NCBI RefSeq assembly: GCF_050624435.1
Contig: NC_134534.1
Coordinates: 65,681,501-65,745,500 of the forward strand
DNA length: 64,000 nucleotides
DNA from: Tenrec ecaudatus
Lineage: Eukaryota > Chordata > Mammalia > Afrosoricida > Tenrecidae
Direction of reading: 5' to 3'
The translations under genes were made by a program, and so were the position numbers. Shown here one piece after another: positions 43,501-48,302 of this stretch; the stretch's first letter is position 1, and each line of letters opens with the position of its first letter. The notes under the pieces were generated by a model. It ran no database searches and had not been told where the DNA came from. It saw only the letters and a list, made by a program, of their open reading frames with translations.

Positions 43501-44702
43501 CAAGGAGCACGTAGGTGGGAGGCCCTTAACATAAATCAGCATAAGAAGAAACCAAGCTAAGGAGTGCCTGAACTCAGCTGCAGGGCCTGGCGCTTTTGGC
43601 ATAACCAAGACCCGCTGTAGAAAGTGTCAGCTTTAAACAGCAAGCAGCTGCAGCCCAGACAATTTCAGTGATTTTATTCTAGCTGGCCAGGGAAGCATCT
43701 CAGCGCTGGCAGGGGTCTCCGCAGGGCTGCTCCAGCACCCAGGGCTGCATCGGGGTAGGTCCATGTGGCTTCTCCTCAGGGATGTCTTACAGGAAGTGAG
43801 CCTTGCCAGCTGAAGCAAGGAACTGCTAAGGCAGCTGCACCCTGGTCAGACCATCAGAGAGCAAGAAAACTGAGAACCAGAAAGGCAAGGTTCACCAAGC
43901 CATTTATCTCTCCGCCCTTCAGTTAATCCCACGTGTGTTTATCAGCCAGGTTGGCACAATAAACCTTAACTATCTTACACCCCAAAGCATAACCCCTCTG
44001 CCACCATGGCTCCTTCACATGCTCTACCTTCCACTTACCACTTGCTTTACATTCTACTTGATTCCCTTGATCTTTGAAGTCCCTGGGTGGTAGGTACAAT
44101 GGTTAATGTGGTTAGCTGCTAACCCAGAGGCTGGAGGTTCAAGTCCACTTATAGATGCCTCAGAAAAGGGTTGGCTATTCCCTTTTATTTTATGGGAAAT
44201 ATAAAGAGCCATTGAAAAACCCTGTGTAGTTTTGGAAACGTTGGCAAGATATGGGCAAGTAAGCTTAATACAATTAAATGGTGGATTGTTGTAAGATTTG
44301 TAAAAGCCCCCAATAAAATGATTCATAAAAAAGGAAAATAGGAAAATCCTGCATAGCCCAGTTCTTCTCTGTACACGTGGAGGCCAGCAGTGTATAAGAG
44401 TTGATAGCGACCCGTGTGTAACAGTAGCTGGATGAACTTCTGTTCTTGTAACCCAAGAAGGAAACCTCAGCGTGCGATATCTTAAAGAACAAAGCAAAAT
44501 AAAAACCACTTACATTTACAGTGCTTGAGATTCAAAGTTTCTTCCATTTGCTTTTTAACGCATCTTGTCAAAATATCGTTTCAGCAACCAGACGCTTCAC
44601 TGGCAAGCTATTGGCAATCCTCGGTGCCAGGGAACTTGGAAGAAAGTTCGGCGAGTAGAGCAGTGTTCGTGTCCAGCTGTCCACAGCTTTATTTTTATAT
44701 AG
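7334..44702 (+). CDS. SBSPON: SBSPON, complete gene: somatomedin B and thrombospondin type 1 domain protein (join of 5 exons)
   Basis: The coding sequence joins 7334-7547, 28323-28517, 34865-34952, 40572-40748 and 44585-44702: 792 bases, 263 residues plus TAG. Exon phases agree at every junction and all introns are GT-AG. Residues 1-20 ([20 protein letters not shown]) form a signal peptide. Residues 22-70 are a cysteine-rich somatomedin B domain with ten cysteines. A thrombospondin type 1 repeat follows at about 75-132, with WSPWSGC at 80-86. A Ser/Thr-rich linker covers about 138-166. A C-terminal cysteine-rich module with [15 protein letters not shown] ends in [12 protein letters not shown]. 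An N-Q-T glycosylation sequon (residues 226-228) is created across the exon 4/5 junction. The length is about that of human SBSPON (264 residues as I recall). The family is a poorly characterised secreted extracellular-matrix protein; a matrix role is inferred from the domains. No frameshift or stop was found, so the gene looks functional. Confidence 0.96.
7548..8384. other. Start of SBSPON intron 1, GC-rich
   Basis: GC content decays away from the CpG island, and a C-rich tract lies at about 8024-8052. No repeat or second gene was recognised. Confidence 0.5.
8385..9035 (-). mobile_element. RTE-type LINE 3' portion
   Basis: Antisense copy begins at its 3' end (tgatgttgttgctaggtgct and the ggccaagcg region) and continues through the accacaattcaaggacaac and ttccctggcttgggccaggt blocks. 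The same order of blocks recurs at 13.5-14.4 kb and, inverted, at 38.3 kb. It is frame-broken throughout. Confidence 0.75.
9270..9460 (-). repeat. AfroSINE
   Basis: Antisense copy: ctcactgccatccagttgtt, gagtgaccctgcagga, ggtggcttcaaactgccgac. Confidence 0.85.
9745..10100. mobile_element. MaLR (MLT1-type) LTR remnant
   Basis: The gggtggcttataagagtaga, ttcagttctgcaagcttat, gcagggccatgctccctctg-like order and the late aggacacgattttgacatgc block resemble the old mammalian MLT1 LTRs. The borders are loose and the copy is old. Confidence 0.55.
10101..10499. other. SBSPON intron 1, nothing recognised
   Basis: About 400 bp of intronic DNA without a repeat or coding match that I can name. Confidence 0.4.
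10500..11400 (+). mobile_element. Old L1 (L1M-like) ORF2 end and 3' UTR
   Basis: It shows the standard L1 sequence order: atgtgatccaacaattccac, gcaacatggatggacct, gaatagacaaatgcatagag, ttttggggtgatggaaaag and attgtgaatataa. The copy is interrupted by an AfroSINE at 10835-11020. The reading frame is destroyed. Confidence 0.85.
10835..11020 (+). repeat. AfroSINE (older type) inside L1
   Basis: Sense: gctaggctgctaaaagtttg, gttcaagtccaccc, then gatggccgtgagtcagatgg. It splits the flanking L1 sequence. Confidence 0.7.
11401..12614. other. SBSPON intron 1, no repeat recognised
   Basis: About 1.2 kb with moderate GC and no identifiable repeat or coding match. A short ggt run occurs at 11859-11870. 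Long opposing frames here (for example 11450-11890 on -) show no protein family. Confidence 0.5.
12615..13111 (+). mobile_element. ERVL-type solo LTR, copy A
   Basis: Begins ggtggtagttac (family start tgtggtagtta) and ends ggactaacaca. It shares the ggagtctagcctgtcaatca and tgacttatggacttgatctg blocks with 18442-18977 and 37346-37863. Five-base flanks AGCAC and AACAC are a plausible ERVL target-site duplication. I inferred the class from the termini and 5-bp duplications. Confidence 0.75.
13112..13461. other. SBSPON intron 1, nothing recognised
   Basis: About 350 bp of AT-rich intronic DNA between an LTR and an RTE copy. Confidence 0.4.
13462..14395 (-). mobile_element. RTE (BovB/AfroLINE-like) LINE, reverse transcriptase C-terminal part
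   Basis: A 0.93-kb antisense copy starts with its 3' terminus (ccagtcggttccaactcacg, gtgaccctacgtgcaatagg). On the - strand, a frame at 14172-13912 reads [19 protein letters not shown], a segment typical of the reverse transcriptase of RTE elements. Stops and shifts break the rest. Confidence 0.85.
14396..15007. other. SBSPON intron 1 with a small AfroSINE/RTE tail fragment
   Basis: A fragment near 14660-14705 (ggttgtcatgggttggaacc) resembles an AfroSINE 3' tail. The rest is unrecognised. Confidence 0.45.
15008..16191 (-). mobile_element. Solo ERV LTR, long form
   Basis: A 1.18-kb unit with TG...CA-type ends (tgtggcggaaaccagcc to tatcccaca). It aligns end to end with 38737-39409 apart from about 0.5 kb of extra sequence (about 15420-15960). 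On the - strand an AATAAA (complement of 15245-15250) and an upstream aaagatataag box give promoter and polyadenylation signals in the right order, so the LTR reads on the - strand. The body gene region is absent, which makes this a solo LTR. Confidence 0.75.
16192..17360. other. SBSPON intron 1 with (TG)n and (CAG)7
   Basis: A TG dinucleotide tract is at 16598-16621 and seven CAG triplets at 17164-17184. No repeat family or gene was recognised in between; open frames crossing the CAG run are shadows. Confidence 0.55.
17365..17475 (-). repeat. RTE/AfroSINE 3' tail fragment
   Basis: Antisense tail: ttggattcatagtgacccta, tggtacatggaactg, cacagggttttcttg. Confidence 0.5.
17490..18125 (-). mobile_element. 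Probable L1 3' UTR segment, antisense
   Basis: It shares phrases with 46225-46960, such as a first-line tcttaactggttgattactc stretch and the gatccctttcagagcat...gcatctagttctt block, which suggests one repeated family. Class assignment is tentative. Confidence 0.45.
18442..18977 (+). mobile_element. ERVL-type solo LTR, copy B
   Basis: A 536-bp unit from tgtggtagttat to ccaacaca. Five-base flanks GTGAT (18437-18441) and GTGAC (18978-18982) form the target-site duplication. It sits inside L1 ORF2 sequence, so it is younger than that L1. Confidence 0.85.
19172..19368 (-). repeat. AfroSINE inside L1
   Basis: Antisense full-length copy: ctgccatcaagtacattatg, ggataaaactgccctggtgg, and tgccactagggctcctaa at the head. 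Confidence 0.88.
19881..20690 (-). pseudogene. EEF1B2: EEF1B2 processed pseudogene (elongation factor 1-beta retrocopy)
   Basis: On the - strand, ATG at 20615-20613 starts [20 protein letters not shown], and the reading ends with MDVAAFNKI and TAA at 19945-19943. The order is that of the intronless eEF1B2 mRNA: an N-terminal GST-like part, an acidic middle, and the C-terminal guanine-exchange domain ([20 protein letters not shown]). The coding span is 673 bases against 678 for the parent. At least two frameshifts break it, one near SGPPP and one in the acidic middle. A 16-bp duplication with one mismatch (tacctaatgYcatttt) flanks the copy at 19881-19896 and 20675-20690, and a short A-run precedes the distal duplication. 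These are signs of L1-mediated retrotransposition into SBSPON intron 1. Confidence 0.95.
20793..20905 (-). repeat. AfroSINE, partial
   Basis: Antisense 3' half: aaactcactaccctcaagtc, tcctataggacagggtagaa. It ends at the border of the PFN1 retrocopy. Confidence 0.8.
20900..21719 (-). pseudogene. PFN1: PFN1 processed pseudogene (profilin-1 retrocopy)
   Basis: On the - strand, ATG at 21612 starts [20 protein letters not shown] and the frame runs through [12 protein letters not shown]. It is then frameshifted and recovers at [13 protein letters not shown] with TGA at 21191-21189. Coding length is 424 bases against 423 for a 140-residue profilin. The 3' UTR matches the profilin-1 mRNA style (GGCCATTACCCCATACTCC, TGTGTGGTTGGAAAACTTTG) and ends in an A-run at about 20941-20936. 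A 15-18 bp imperfect duplication (tcagcRtttcc plus ctctc) borders it at 20900-20917 and 21705-21719. A (CT)n tract at 20912-20935 adjoins the poly(A) end. The parent binds actin monomers; this copy is dead. Confidence 0.95.
21720..22781. other. SBSPON intron 1, nothing recognised
   Basis: About 1 kb of mixed sequence with no repeat family or protein similarity that I can identify. Confidence 0.5.
22782..22985 (+). repeat. AfroSINE
   Basis: Sense full-length: aggagccccagtggcatag, gccagcagttcaaactcaca, cccataatgacttacagtc, and a ggcagtttggtttgc tail. Confidence 0.9.
23195..23395 (-). repeat. Old AfroSINE-related copy
   Basis: Antisense diverged type: ctaggtgggttcaaacttgc, cacctttggtgagcagcc, acccatctgcaccacccag. 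Confidence 0.6.
23499..23528. repeat. (TG)n microsatellite
   Basis: An uninterrupted TG tract of about 15 units. Confidence 0.95.
23637..24110 (-). repeat. AfroSINE split by an L1 3'-end insertion
   Basis: The antisense SINE 3' half (aaactcactgcccttgggtc, up to 23747) and 5' half (24002-24110, cctttctcccttggagcact) are separated by 23748-24001. The halves share aaatcttWatggga at the junction. Confidence 0.8.
23748..24001 (+). mobile_element. Two tandem L1 3' termini
   Basis: Two copies of the same about 105-base terminal block lie head to tail: aatgattggggcaggg through cctaataaaatg, then aatgattagggcaaag through cctaataaattg. Each is followed by an A-rich tract. They interrupt an AfroSINE and are bordered by a 14-bp duplication at 23734-23747 and 24002-24015. 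Confidence 0.8.
24111..24978. other. SBSPON intron 1, AT-rich, nothing recognised
   Basis: Unique-looking AT-rich DNA; no repeat or gene identified. Confidence 0.5.
24979..25455 (+). repeat. GGT/GGC/GAC minisatellite
   Basis: About 475 bp of variable-length units of the form (ggt)n ggc ggg ggt gac, with repeat lengths changing between units. Strand asymmetry is extreme: almost no C-rich segments on +. A 210-codon Thr/Val/Pro frame on - and a 126-codon Val-rich frame on + are by-products of the repeat. Confidence 0.95.
25470..25800 (-). mobile_element. RTE LINE 3' end
   Basis: Antisense 3' terminus: cactgtgacctgacacacc, then agcctcacaactgtcc and the tctcctgacggcatggccaa block. Truncated at the minisatellite. 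Confidence 0.65.
25801..27139. other. SBSPON intron 1, including a CpG-retaining unique stretch
   Basis: No repeat was recognised. At 26430-26700 several CpGs are kept (ccacgtccggggtagtt, gagggcgacgggg), unlike the surrounding intron. This might be a regulatory element, but there is no direct support. Confidence 0.4.
27140..27325 (+). repeat. AfroSINE
   Basis: Sense copy: acatagggctgcaagccaca, ggagaaagaggaggctttct, and a gccaatgggtttggtttgc tail. Confidence 0.85.
27455..27665 (-). repeat. AfroSINE
   Basis: Antisense copy: agctcacagtgaccttatag, gacagaatggaactgcccc, tttgaaccactgaccttggg. Confidence 0.85.
27666..28322. other. End of SBSPON intron 1, GC rising towards exon 2
   Basis: No repeat recognised. 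GC rises from about 28.05 kb, and a pyrimidine-rich acceptor region leads into exon 2. Confidence 0.5.
28323..28517 (+). CDS. SBSPON: SBSPON exon 2: thrombospondin type 1 repeat
   Basis: The acceptor is ttttgcag and the donor is gtactg. The 195-base exon completes codon 72 and reads [19 protein letters not shown], then an [15 protein letters not shown] stretch, [14 protein letters not shown] and DCGHAF. The Trp-rich WSPWSGC and the Cys pattern are the hallmarks of a TSP1 repeat. The exon sits in a second GC-rich island inside the gene, about 28.25-28.6 kb. Overlapping long frames on the opposite strand come from its base composition and are not genes. Confidence 0.96.
28518..29078. other. Start of SBSPON intron 2
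   Basis: GC-rich for the first 200 bp, then ordinary. A short SINE head relic may lie near 28835-28870 (gatgtggcgcacacggtggt). Confidence 0.4.
29079..29290 (+). repeat. AfroSINE
   Basis: Sense, well kept: ggagccctggtggcagagtg, aaggtcagcagttcgaagcc, tctactcccataaagagtta, and a gatggcactgagtttgc tail. Confidence 0.93.
29720..29958 (+). repeat. AfroSINE with a tail insertion
   Basis: Sense: aaggagcctgggagcatagt, ggccagcagttcaaaacc, cccataaagagttaacag. About 35 extra bases lie before the ttgacttgatggcagtgag tail. Confidence 0.88.
30085..30300. repeat. Two AfroSINE fragments, head to head
   Basis: A sense 5' half (30085-30190, ttggtggtgctgtagatta, aggttcaaacccagcag-like) is followed by an antisense 3' part (30195-30300, ccaaacctatggccatcaag, gagagcagacagtctc). 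Confidence 0.65.
30300..30395. mobile_element. MaLR (MLT1-type) LTR fragment
   Basis: The cctccatcttcaaaacctgc, aacatttcatccctctggtc order resembles an internal MLT1 LTR block. Short and old. Confidence 0.4.
30400..30510 (+). repeat. AfroSINE 5' half
   Basis: Sense: ggaggcctggtggtactgtt, ggaggtcagcagttcaaacc, agagagaatgatgaggctt. Confidence 0.78.
30838..31022 (-). repeat. AfroSINE
   Basis: Antisense: actgccgttgagtggattcc, aactcatagtgaccctcc, acaccaccagggctcct at the head. Confidence 0.9.
31200..31514. other. SBSPON intron 2, nothing recognised
   Basis: AT-rich sequence with a gtt-rich start at about 31250-31268; the family is unknown. Confidence 0.4.
31515..31708 (+). repeat. AfroSINE
   Basis: Sense: aaggaaccctagtggtgctg, gggctgctaaccaaaaggtc, agcagttctaacccacc, and a ggcttggtttggttc tail. 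Confidence 0.88.
31993..32082. repeat. 90-bp near-perfect hairpin in SBSPON intron 2
   Basis: The left arm 31993-32024 (gtgtttatttactaatctgt, then aacgaaacagtt) pairs with the right arm 32052-32082 (aactgttcactacagattag, then tgagtaaacac), with about four mismatches or bulges and a 27-base loop. I do not recognise the family. It could be a palindromic MITE or a microRNA-like hairpin. Confidence 0.75.
32430..32600 (-). repeat. Old AfroSINE-related copy
   Basis: Antisense diverged type: gggtgcacttgaacctccaa, ccttctggttagcatccaag, catttgcatcacccaggga. Confidence 0.6.
32735..32940 (+). repeat. AfroSINE
   Basis: Sense: gtgtggtgggttacacatgg, tttgaaaccaccagctgctc, tagggtcactgtgagttgg. Confidence 0.85.
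32953..33145 (+). repeat. AfroSINE
   Basis: Sense, directly after the previous copy: ccccatggtggcatagtagc, gcaaggtcagcagttcaaaa, agcagtgagtttggtttgg. Confidence 0.92.
33150..33984. other. SBSPON intron 2, with a small SINE tail relic
   Basis: A fragment at 33650-33705 (gtacggtcactgagtcagaa) looks like an AfroSINE tail. A possible L1 3' UTR relic lies at 33487-33560. The rest is unrecognised. Confidence 0.4.
33985..34095 (-). repeat. AfroSINE 5' half
   Basis: Antisense: ctttatgggagcagacagcc, gggcttgaaccatcgacctt, gaagttagcagtccaac. Confidence 0.8.
34096..34864. other. SBSPON intron 2 end with an (AT)n(GT)n tract
   Basis: A (CT), AT and GT simple-repeat block lies at 34519-34575. The remainder is unrecognised up to the exon 3 acceptor. 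Confidence 0.55.
34865..34952 (+). CDS. SBSPON: SBSPON exon 3: Ser/Thr-rich linker
   Basis: This 88-base exon lies between acceptor cccctctccag and donor gtaact. It reads [20 protein letters not shown] and continues WSTDTEDPG, with the first and last codons shared with neighbouring exons. It is the least constrained part of the protein and links the TSP1 repeat to the C-terminal Cys-rich module. The [13 protein letters not shown] core and the agreement of both phases make the call firm despite its small size. Confidence 0.93.
35142..35474 (+). mobile_element. SPIN-like hAT non-autonomous transposon
   Basis: Begins cagtggttctcaacctgtgg and ends gaggaaggttgcggaccacg, imperfect terminal inverted repeats of about 14 bp. 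Internal blocks include tcacaggggtcgcctaagac and tctacggttggggtcacc. No clear 8-bp duplication remains (gtttacga against tctccgag). The match to the SPIN family is from memory of its termini. Confidence 0.75.
35475..35944. other. SBSPON intron 3, nothing recognised
   Basis: Moderate-GC sequence with no recognisable repeat or gene. Confidence 0.4.
35945..36130 (-). repeat. AfroSINE (cluster copy 1)
   Basis: Antisense: tcactgccactgagtccgtg, ggtttcccagacggtaac, gtacaccaccaggactcct. Confidence 0.88.
36174..36363 (+). repeat. AfroSINE (cluster copy 2)
   Basis: Sense: ggaggcctggaggcactgtg, cttagcagttcaaaaccacc, cagtctcagaaactcacagg. Confidence 0.92.
36366..36567 (-). repeat. AfroSINE (cluster copy 3)
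   Basis: Antisense: actgtcattgagttgatgcc, gcgaccctataggataggg, actctgccaccaggcctcc. Lies tail to tail with copy 2. Confidence 0.93.
36628..36735 (-). repeat. AfroSINE 5' half (cluster copy 4)
   Basis: Antisense: ggcagacagcctcatcattt, gcctgaactgctaatcttat, cgcaccaccagcgcttctt. Confidence 0.8.
36743..36862 (-). repeat. AfroSINE 3' half (cluster copy 5)
   Basis: Antisense: tcactcactgccatgcaact, gactcatagcgacactatag. Confidence 0.85.
36885..37075 (+). repeat. AfroSINE (cluster copy 6)
   Basis: Sense: agccattgtgtggcttggct, ccttgggagaaagatgtagc, gctatgagtcagaatcaact. Confidence 0.85.
37102..37292 (+). repeat. AfroSINE (cluster copy 7)
   Basis: Sense: ctacccggtggtgctgctgg, gcatggtcagtggttcaaat, ggtggcagtgagtttggttt. 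Confidence 0.9.
37346..37863 (+). mobile_element. ERVL-type solo LTR, copy C
   Basis: Shares the ggggtggagtctagcctgtc, aatttggcatcattgcatgt and tcagacttatggacttgctc blocks with copies A and B, and ends ggactaacaca. The left border is approximate. Confidence 0.8.
37875..38052 (+). repeat. AfroSINE (older type)
   Basis: Sense: tctggtcgaaaggctagaga, tttgaagccacccagagg, caaccccatggcaactggta. Confidence 0.7.
38315..39470 (+). mobile_element. RTE LINE 3' end, interrupted by an ERV LTR
   Basis: The sense copy at 38315-38736 (cctgacccaagccatagtgt, gcatttgaattacggtgctg, gcgcaggaccgccagtgttt) resumes at 39410 (gtacgtagggtcacaatgag, cttgatggcatttaacaat). The interrupting segment is the LTR at 38737-39409. 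The shared tail resembles that of the AfroSINEs. Confidence 0.85.
38737..39409 (-). mobile_element. Solo ERV LTR, short form, nested in RTE
   Basis: Begins tgtcaggggagccagcccc and ends tataccccaca. It is the same family as 15008-16191 but lacks about 0.5 kb of the U3-like part. On the - strand a gatatataagcc TATA-like box is followed by a decayed polyadenylation region. Flanks gtatac and gtacgt may be a decayed duplication. Confidence 0.82.
39471..40099. other. SBSPON intron 3 with a (CAGT)13 tract
   Basis: A perfect tetranucleotide run (CAGT)13 lies at 39913-39964. The remainder is unrecognised. An open frame through the run encodes a Ser-Gln-Ser-Val repeat and is not a gene. Confidence 0.75.
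40100..40225 (-). mobile_element. RTE LINE 3' fragment
   Basis: Antisense: gtcagtccgactcactgacc, ctcctgcaccaatcccaa, gtcctgatggcatgtccaag. Confidence 0.55.
40290..40497 (+). mobile_element. RTE LINE 3' end
   Basis: Sense terminus: tgggttcaaacataagaaca, gaggtcggtgcaggcgggg, cagtggcacctaacaacaac with an AAC-rich tail. Confidence 0.7.
40572..40748 (+). CDS. SBSPON: SBSPON exon 4: C-terminal cysteine-rich module, first part
   Basis: This 177-base exon lies between acceptor ttccctctag and donor gtaagc. It begins [20 protein letters not shown], continues [20 protein letters not shown] and ends [12 protein letters not shown]. The open frame has no stop and five cysteines. The module has no well-known named fold that I recognise; conservation of the [16 protein letters not shown] core marks it as characteristic of SBSPON-type proteins. 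Confidence 0.96.
40749..42639. other. SBSPON intron 4, mostly unrecognised
   Basis: AT-rich unique-looking DNA with a C13 run at 42133-42145. A segment at 42218-42370 (cattcagcaattcatacatc) resembles the start of the L1-like block at 46.25 kb on the same strand. Confidence 0.45.
42640..42800 (-). repeat. AfroSINE
   Basis: Antisense: tgacgtatggtgaccccaca, acagggtaaaactcccc, ggcttcaaaatgctgactg. Confidence 0.78.
42801..43689. other. SBSPON intron 4, nothing recognised
   Basis: Mixed composition. An A13 run lies near 43432. The 149-codon frame at 43021-43470 has no recognisable protein similarity. Confidence 0.4.
43690..43978 (-). mobile_element. ERVL-like LTR, copy F
   Basis: Antisense: the high-coordinate end reads tgtaagatagttaaggttta on the - strand, an LTR-like start. 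It shares the agccatttatctctccgccc and ccacgtgtgtttatcagcca blocks with 52.4-52.64 kb. The other end is undefined. Confidence 0.55.
44078..44335 (+). repeat. AfroSINE head followed by an L1 3' terminus
   Basis: SINE head at 44078-44232 (ctgggtggtaggtacaatgg, aggctggaggttcaagtcc). It is followed by a decayed copy of the L1 terminal block ending cccccaataaaatgattc at 44325. Confidence 0.65.
44585..44702 (+). CDS. SBSPON: SBSPON exon 5: C-terminus and stop
   Basis: The acceptor is atcgtttcag. The frame reads [20 protein letters not shown], then [18 protein letters not shown] and TAG at 44700-44702. The N-Q-T sequon at the start is a likely N-glycosylation site. A different frame through the same bases gives a 67-residue open frame, which is a shadow of this exon. 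Confidence 0.96.
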
Positions 44703-46119
44703 TCTGTGAAGTACGCATTTCCCAATAGGTTTGTAAACCTGTGAAAGATCACCAGGTAAAACCTAGCGCTTCCTAAGCTGGCAAAAAACTGACCACAGTC
44801 CTTGAACACATGGCATGGCTACACTAGCTCCAAAGTCGAGAAAGAACCCTTAGGGACCAGTTCTCAAGAAACAGTGTGTCTTGATTTTCACTGAGCTAGG
44901 GACTATCTTTCACCTTCCATCTGGAGCTCATTCACCAAGCGGTCCATCATACACAGAATACATGGTCTACGCTCATGCTCACACTGACCTTACCACACAT
45001 GACGCATTTATAGGTAAGTTATCATTTAAAGGTGTCCACTCTTTGAATCTTGCATTCTTTCTTCAGTCTATAATCTTCTTGAAAGCTTTTCACTTAGTAA
45101 AAAGATATATATGTACTTTCACACATAATTTGTATATGTTAGTAGTCCATAATACTGAATAAATAATGCCAAGTAAAACTATCACAAGTAATTCTCCACA
45201 GGGAAGATTGCTTAAGATTTCAGTAAGCATTTTACAGTGAGAAATCAACAATTTTCCTAAAAATACTTTTTTGAGGGAAAAAAACACTTCTTTGATTAGT
45301 TGAAAAAAGCCAATCGTTCTTGGTCAGTAGGCATTCCTTCAAATATTATTTTCATGAAGAGTAATATTGGACTTAATGAATAACATAATAGCTTAATTTT
45401 GAAAATTCTACCATCTCAAGCATCTAAGATTATTTCTGAGGCCAATGCCAGATAGATGAGGGGACTTCAAATTTCTCCTGGAAAAATAGAATTAAAGAGA
45501 TGATGTAATTTTCCTATGAATGCTTTGAAACCTCCTCATATTTTGTTCCATGCTATTGATTTGCTTGTGTTCGGCTCTAGTACCTGAGAGACAGGTAACT
45601 AAAGGGAGAGGGTATGGAATTTATGACATCTATTCTGATCTTTCTCAATGGCATTTTATTCTCCTTTGTTTTATGGCTGGAAAACCAATGAATGAAAGGC
45701 AATGTGGCTTGTTCTTAGGACTTAGGATAATGAGCCATTCTGCAAGTCAGCTGCAGACCCAGAGCTGCCGCTCATCCGGGACTCGGCTTCCATGAAGTGT
45801 CTTCCACACCAACAACTCTGTTGGGAACACGAAGCCCTGCTAATTTGGCAAACAGAGTTTACATTAGGAATATGTTCCTTGGAGAATTGAACCTCCACAT
45901 TTAAACTAGGAAATTTTGTGTTAGTTGTAGAGGATATCATTCACTAACAAATTATGATAAAATTGCCTATTTCTTGGTACTTACCATGTAATCACGGGAT
46001 GGCAACAACATGCTTAATTGTGATGGAGATGTTCCTGGTATTTCATGCTGACAGTTAACAGTGCATAGCCATTTAAATGTCAAAGTTGTTTTTGTACTTC
46101 CTCAGAAATTGATAATAAA
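44703..46119 (+). terminator. SBSPON 3' UTR with candidate polyadenylation signals
   Basis: After the stop there is about 1.5 kb of AT-rich sequence without recognisable repeats. AATAAA hexamers occur at 45158-45163 and 46114-46119. The second would give a 3' UTR of about 1.4 kb. Which signal is used cannot be decided from sequence, so the end given is the farther candidate. Confidence 0.45.
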
Positions 46120-46224
46120 CCATGTTTGCATCTTATCAAGACTTACCAAGATTGGGAACTTTTACTTCAAATGTGGATCTAACATTTTAAGAATATTTGA
46201 AAGTTTGTAGATCTTTCTGAGTAA
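46120..46224. other. Downstream flank of SBSPON
   Basis: Short AT-rich stretch after the distal polyadenylation candidate; nothing recognised. Confidence 0.4.
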
Positions 46225-47160
46225 GTGAAAAAAAACCAAACCACTTTTTGTCATGAATTAGGTGGAGGGTTAGGAGCAGGTCATCAGTTGTCTATTCAAC
46301 AATTCACACACTTTTTGTTTCAACCCATGTATTACAATCCGCTCAGCAAACCATCATTGATCCTTCCTCCTACCTGTGTTCCCTGTTTCCGTTCCTCCTC
46401 CTTTTCAAACCCTCTCTCTTTTCTTTGGCTGAGTGCTACCCTTTTAATCTTACAGGGTTGATTATTTCAATGCTGGAGTGAGTTCCGTCCCAGACCTGGA
46501 GACTCACTACCGCCTAGAACCTTTGTGGTCCCACCAGTCTGTTTGATTTGTGCTCCTGGTCTCTTAGGATTTTGAGTTCTAGTCCCCGTTTTTCCTCCCA
46601 CTCTGTCCAGATGTTACTCATGCGATCCTTTTGAGAGCAGCTGGTAGTGGTAGCTGGGCACCATCTAGTTCTTCTGGTTTCAGGTTGTGCAGACTGATGT
46701 TCGCATGTTCAATTTCTTGATTGGGTTATTTCCACATTCTTCCTCCAGAGAAAGACTAATAGTTGCACCTGAGATGGATGCTTATGGGCTTTTTGCACAG
46801 CCACCACTCATCAAAGTAGGATGCAGGGCACTGCCTTTGTGAACTTTGTTATTCCAATTGAACTTGTCTATGGTCCTGATTCCCAGGTCCAGACACTCAT
46901 TCCCTCAAGGTGTTTGGTTATGCCTGAGAAGTTTTCACGACTCTGTCCCCCTGTGCTCTTCCACACCCATGGACATATTTACAGCAGAGGTAAACAGGTA
47001 TATGCAAATATCCTCTCTCATATCCATTGATGTTCTTCTGTATATTCCCACTCTCCCCCTCTCATATCTGTTCAACCTGAGTATCTACCCAAGCATTAAC
47101 TCATGGGTTAGCACTATTACAGGAATATATATATATATATCTCCCTTTAATGCCCAAAAT
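46225..47160 (-). mobile_element. Probable L1 3' UTR segment, antisense
   Basis: Pyrimidine-rich on + (cttcctcctacctgtgttcc, cctcctccttttcaaaccc). It shares the gatccttttgagagcagctg...catctagttctt block with 18.0 kb. An (AT)n run lies near 47131-47142. The family call is tentative. Confidence 0.45.
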
Positions 47161-47997
47161 TTTAATTTTAGGGAAAATTTAATTTTTACCCTTTACTTTC
47201 ATAGTTATCAATATATATTAATATATACATTTAATTAAATGTTATGAAAACATGCTCGGCATTATAGGGTTAAATAACAGCATTTGCCTGTTGCCATTCA
47301 CTCACAAACCATCCAAATGTCTTCTGTCTCCATCTTTCTGTGCCAACCTCCCTCTTATTGTTTATTGCTTTCCCCTTTACCTCTTGGGTTACTTTAAATA
47401 TTGCTTAAATAAAACTTCTGTTTATCTTTTTGAAATTGTTTTATTTGGTTGACAATAAAATAACTGAAATTTCCTGGACTTGTCAGAGAATGGACAGAAT
47501 TTTATCAAGACAAAATAAAATGTTTTAGAATTGATATACAGAGGAACAATGACTAGCAGCGATGAAGCCACGGCGTATTGATGGTTCCAATATGTGATGT
47601 AACATGTTGCATATTTTAGCTGCAGAAACCCCATTTTTTTACCTTCTGCATTTGATCTTTGGTTCATGGCCATGAATTACTTTCATATTGAAGTTATATT
47701 TTTTGTTCTGGTCTTGAGGGGAATTTCATAGGCTAGAAGATTATTAAACGGTGTTTTTGAAAAGCTCTTTATTAATTCTAGCATAGCCCAAAGAAACAGT
47801 TTAGGGCTGAAACATGTAGTCCAAAATGATTAATGAGGAACCAAATGTTTTTTATTTTTAAAGTTAAAGATCAAAGTGTTTAAGACCTCCCAGGCATCCT
47901 TTTTTAATTAGTGCTTTAGTTAGGGTCCTTTCCGCAGGCACTTTCCCAAGGATTTACGGACTCTAGAATTATTGATAGCTTGATCGTCAAAAGTATC
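47161..47997. other. AT-rich intergenic DNA, nothing recognised
   Basis: No repeat or gene identified. Confidence 0.45.
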
Positions 47998-48302
47998 TGT
48001 GGTAGTTCCCGCTTTTTGGCTACCCTGATTGCTACAGGAGTCCTACCAAGTTTTCACTGACCTTGGATCCACTCGCCTTTGCACTTACTGGCCTGCAAAC
48101 TTTCTGCATTCCGCATTGTTCATTGCGGCTGTTTGAGTTTGAACAGGGACTGATGGTCTAGTTCAAGGCTGATGGACGTGAGTTAAACTGGACTAGGATG
48201 TTTTCTTGATATATATACCATAATTACTTCTTGATATAAAGATCTTTCATATATATATTCATGTCAGTGGATTTGTTCCTCTGGCTAACCTAGCCTAACA
48301 CA
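47998..48302 (+). mobile_element. ERVL-type LTR, copy D (internally deleted)
   Basis: Starts tgtggtagttcccgc and ends tagcctaacaca. The gactaggatgttttcttgat and tgtcagtggatttgttcctc blocks match copies A-C, but about 200 bp of the middle is missing. Confidence 0.7.
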